From NCBI GenBank assembly GCA_021785805.1, contig JAJYEJ010000002.1, forward strand, positions 3,073-41,434: 38,362 nt of DNA. Direction: 5' to 3'. Source of the DNA: Microcaldota archaeon (GTDB lineage: Archaea; Micrarchaeota; Micrarchaeia; Micrarchaeales; Micrarchaeaceae). Both the position numbers and the translations under genes were made by a program. Positions 35,968 through 38,362 of the stretch are shown here, piece by piece. The notes beneath the pieces are model-generated. The model did not search any database, was not told the DNA's origin, and saw only the letters and a list, made by a program, of their open reading frames with translations. The first letter of the stretch is position 1; the number at the start of each line of letters is the position of its first letter.

Positions 35968-36810
35968 TCATGCCTGCTCCGCCGGCGCCATGGCGTTAAG
36001 CGCACTGGCCTGCGCCGCTGCCTGCTGCACCAAGAGCTCGACTATGCCTGGTTCAGGAGCCTTGCTCTCCAGCCCAAGGTGCAAGGCTATCCTGGCCCCT
36101 TTGGCGAGCAACGGTCTTATCGTATAAGCGTTTATCACGTTGGCGGCGAGCGAGAGAGCGAACGCCCTGTTGAACCCCACTGCAACATCCATGATCGTCT
36201 TCGATGGGTCTATGTCTAGTATCTCCCTCTTGAACACGAGCCCTTCGGAAAGCAGGACGGATGGCGCTATCATGGTGCTGAACGGCATTATATCAAGGGT
36301 CTTGAGCGCCTTCGCCACAGACGTGCTTATCCTAGAGCCCTTATTGACCAGCACCTTGTCCTTTGCGATTACCACCTTGCCCTTCTGTATCTGGACGTCT
36401 ATGCCGGCCTGCTTGAGCTCGGTAACAGCCTGGCCCGGCTGCACTCCGGTCTCGCCTCCCTTTATGGATATGTCCTCAGGCGCGACCTGGTTCGGCTTAG
36501 CCGCCAGCTTTATCGTAGTCGCCTTGAACTTCTTGAAAAGCGTGAACGGGTCGGCGTTTGTCATGACTATCGCCGATGTGCCGCTTATCTCCCCAACCAG
36601 GTTCTTGGTTTTCGGATCACCCTCAAGCACGCGTACCAGCAGGGACTTCTTCCCGGTGAGGAATCTCACATCGCTGCGCATCTTGTTTCTCGATGACTGG
36701 AGGAGCCTGTCAGGGATTCCGCTCAGGGGCACCACGCCTATGGTGCTGTAGCTCTTCAGGGCCTTCTTCGCGTCCTCGACGAATTTCATTTTTTCCTCTT
36801 TGTTAAGCAT
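35968..36810 (-). CDS. rplP0: 50S ribosomal protein L10/P0
   Basis: 280 aa, [44 protein letters not shown]...; between L1 and L12 genes. Confidence 0.95.
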   Translation of the reverse strand: MLNKEEKMKFVEDAKKALKSYSTIGVVPLSGIPDRLLQSSRNKMRSDVRFLTGKKSLLVRVLEGDPKTKNLVGEISGTSAIVMTNADPFTLFKKFKATTIKLAAKPNQVAPEDISIKGGETGVQPGQAVTELKQAGIDVQIQKGKVVIAKDKVLVNKGSRISTSVAKALKTLDIMPFSTMIAPSVLLSEGLVFKREILDIDPSKTIMDVAVGFNRAFALSLAANVINAYTIRPLLAKGARIALHLGLESKAPEPGIVELLVQQAAAQASALNAMAPAEQA

Positions 36811-36820
36811 GTTTCCACCT

Positions 36821-37453
36821 TCATACGAGCCTTACCGGCTTGCTCATCGTCAGCTTCAGGAAAACGGACTTTATATACTGCTTCCCTGGCTTCTTGGCGA
36901 ATGTACCAAGGACCTCATCCACATTCTGCGCGATTTGCTCTGTCGCCATCTTCTCGTTCCCTACCGTGCAGTGCGCCGTAGGCAGGTACTTGCCCTTGCT
37001 CCTTACGAATATGGATTTGCTGATGTTGTTTATCGCTGTAGAAACGTCAGTTCCTATCAAGGGCTTCGGCATCTTGTTCCTGGGTCCAAGGACCTGTCCG
37101 AGAGCCTTCGCGATCTGCGGCATGAGCGCAGGCTGCGCCAGCAGCTCAGCCTTGAGCAATGAGGACATCGCGGTCTTGTCGTTGGCGAGTGAAGGGAGCT
37201 CGGAGCTCTTTATCACCTTCGCGCCGAGACTCTGCGCATTCTCCGCCAGGGTCCTGTCATCGCTGAAGACTATGACGCCGCTGGTCTTCCCTTTGCCGTT
37301 CGGCAGCATTATAGCGGCGTTTAGCCTGTTGTCCGGCTTGCTGAAATCTACCCCCGAGAAGTTCACTATCATGTCTACGCTCTGCGTAAACTTGCGTTTG
37401 CCCTTATTCTCGTCTATTAAAGCACTAAGCTTGCCTAGCATCTCTTTGTCCAT
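36821..37453 (-). CDS. rpl1: 50S ribosomal protein L1
   Basis: 210 aa; LGPRNKMPKPL motif, FTQSVDMIVNFSGVDFSKPDNRLN; followed by L10 and L12. Confidence 0.95.
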   Translation of the reverse strand: MDKEMLGKLSALIDENKGKRKFTQSVDMIVNFSGVDFSKPDNRLNAAIMLPNGKGKTSGVIVFSDDRTLAENAQSLGAKVIKSSELPSLANDKTAMSSLLKAELLAQPALMPQIAKALGQVLGPRNKMPKPLIGTDVSTAINNISKSIFVRSKGKYLPTAHCTVGNEKMATEQIAQNVDEVLGTFAKKPGKQYIKSVFLKLTMSKPVRLV

Positions 37454-37516
37454 CTTTATCTCCCTCCTGCCTGGGGCAGTGCTGTCGGGAAAAGCAGCAG
37501 ATATATTCCATCATAA

Positions 37517-37528
37517 ACGTTTAAATAC
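37517..37528 (-). promoter_or_regulatory. TATA-box promoter for the L1-L10-L12 operon
   Basis: Minus-strand GGTATTTAAACG about 65-75 nt upstream of ATG 37453. Confidence 0.45.
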
Positions 37529-37678
37529 CTAACGCATCGGACAGCGGCCCGGTCCGTATACCATCAATACTGATTATGCGTATAGGTATGGACATATGCC
37601 AGTTCGGTGCATGTGCATCTGCCTTCCTGTCCGTATGTGCGATCATGGCCCCTGCGCGGCGTAGCGTAATGGCATCAC

Positions 37679-37703
37679 CGCAAACGCCAGGCATGCGTTT
37701 GCG
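37679..37703. other. Perfect 9-bp inverted repeat with 7-nt loop
   Basis: CGCAAACGC-CAGGCAT-GCGTTTGCG in intergenic DNA. Confidence 0.8.
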
Positions 37704-37764
37704 CACACATAAGGCTGCACAAGTGCTTCGTCACCCGTATAACCCCGTGCCGTAAAAAGGTAAG

Positions 37765-37775
37765 GTATTTAAAAG
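37765..37775 (+). promoter_or_regulatory. TATA-box promoter upstream of the tandem repeats
   Basis: AAAAAGGTAAGGTATTTAAAAG; purine-rich BRE-like plus TATA, about 25-30 nt upstream of ATG 37799. Confidence 0.5.
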
Positions 37776-37794
37776 CTCTTATCCCAGTGTGGAA

Positions 37795-37950
37795 TACAAT
37801 GGTGAATAATGATGGGCGGAAATGGAGGAGGAAGTTAGATATCCGATACAATGGTGAATAGAATGATGAGCGGAAGTGGAGGGATGGAGTTAGATATCAG
37901 ATACAATGGTGAATAGAATGATGAGCGGAAGTGGAGGAGGAGGTTAAGAT
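37795..37950 (+). repeat. Three imperfect tandem repeats, 52-55 bp each, each beginning TACAATGGTGAAT
   Basis: Unit starts at 37795, 37847 and 37902; shared TACAATGGTGAATA...ATGATG(A/G)GCGGAA(A/G)TGGAGG...GTTAGATATC. Confidence 0.9.
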
Positions 37951-37965
37951 CCAAATCGATATCGT

Positions 37966-37980
37966 TGCTACTGAGTAGCA
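37966..37980. terminator. Possible bidirectional terminator hairpin between convergent units
   Basis: TGCTACTGAGTAGCA palindrome followed on + by T-rich TATTTCTCATTATTTGTGATACTTTTATT; just beyond the stop of the minus ORF ending at 37984. Confidence 0.35.
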
Positions 37981-37983
37981 TGC

Positions 37984-38304
37984 CTATTTCTCATTATTTG
38001 TGATACTTTTATTAGCCGTGCCTCTTTTTTCTTCAATCAGTCTCCTCATAGCGTCTGCACTAGACGATTCCTCCATGTCGAATCTCCTGAATCCGAGATT
38101 CCCTATCAGGAAGTTAGTCATGACCGCGCTCTTTATCCTTATCCCCTTGACTTTGCCCTGCATCTCCTCCTTTAGCCTTTCCATGCCCCCATCATCATAT
38201 ATCGGGGCCACCAGCACAGCACCATTAGGGGAGGATGCATCAGCCAGATATATGAACTTGTTGGTCGGCCTTCCTGTATCCTCTATCGTGCTCTCCAGGT
38301 ATCC
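37984..38304 (-). pseudogene. Hypothetical ORF fragment, possibly frameshifted or with non-canonical start
   Basis: Coding-like frame GYLESTIEDTGRPTNKFIYLADASSPNGAVLVAPIYDDGGMERLKEEMQGKVKGIRIKSAVMTNFLIGNLGFRRFDMEE... stays open upstream of the track GTG (38217) to a TGA near 38305 without an ATG. Confidence 0.45.
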
Positions 38305-38362
38305 TCATGTTAAGGACAGTGAGATCCTGTCGAGTGCCAACTCTTGGCATGTTCGTCTTATG

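Noticed and set aside
36140-36751. 203-aa plus-strand ORF
   Set aside because: Fully antisense to ribosomal protein P0.
37454-37530. L1-binding autoregulatory mRNA site in the ribosomal operon leader
   Set aside because: Autoregulation by L1 is known in archaea, but I could not identify a convincing L1-site mimic by eye.
36840-37532. 230-aa plus-strand hydrophobic ORF
   Set aside because: Antisense to ribosomal protein L1; apparent hydrophobicity arises from the reverse complement.
37795-37950. CRISPR-like array
   Set aside because: Units are contiguous with no unique spacers and differ internally, so this is a tandem repeat.

Overview
Gene-dense archaeal chromosomal window, probably from a DPANN/Micrarchaeota (ARMAN)-like genome. 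That placement is an inference from class III 'QSAMEYLMTYGWAIL' signal peptides, TATA boxes close to start codons and the archaeal gene content. Recognisable content: a block of secreted surface proteins (1-4621), phosphohexomutase, UMP kinase, two ferredoxins, an ABC-2 transporter with a HemK-like methyltransferase, two Lhr-type helicases, DtdA, an RNHCP-domain protein, nuoABCD, a DUF2079 membrane protein beside a glycosyltransferase, a COG1407-like phosphoesterase, a pilin-like protein fused to a seven-repeat YVTN beta-propeller, TldD/TldE, and ribosomal proteins L1-L10(P0)-L12(P1). I recognised no rRNA, tRNA, CRISPR array or transposon. The observations most worth following up are: (1) a class III signal peptide fused to a predicted 7-bladed propeller; (2) an autonomous two-gene operon encoding a putative winged-helix protein and an ADP-ribosyltransferase-like protein; (3) a promoter followed by three tandem repeats, each carrying a mini-ORF whose start overlaps the previous stop within the same 11-nt string; (4) a 120-aa Cys-bounded surface module found both alone and at the end of a 1249-aa surface protein; (5) a run of three unrecognised ORFs, the first with paired palindromes near its predicted transcription start; (6) a ribosomal stalk P0 without the usual acidic tail. 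All family calls come from reading motifs; no database search was run.
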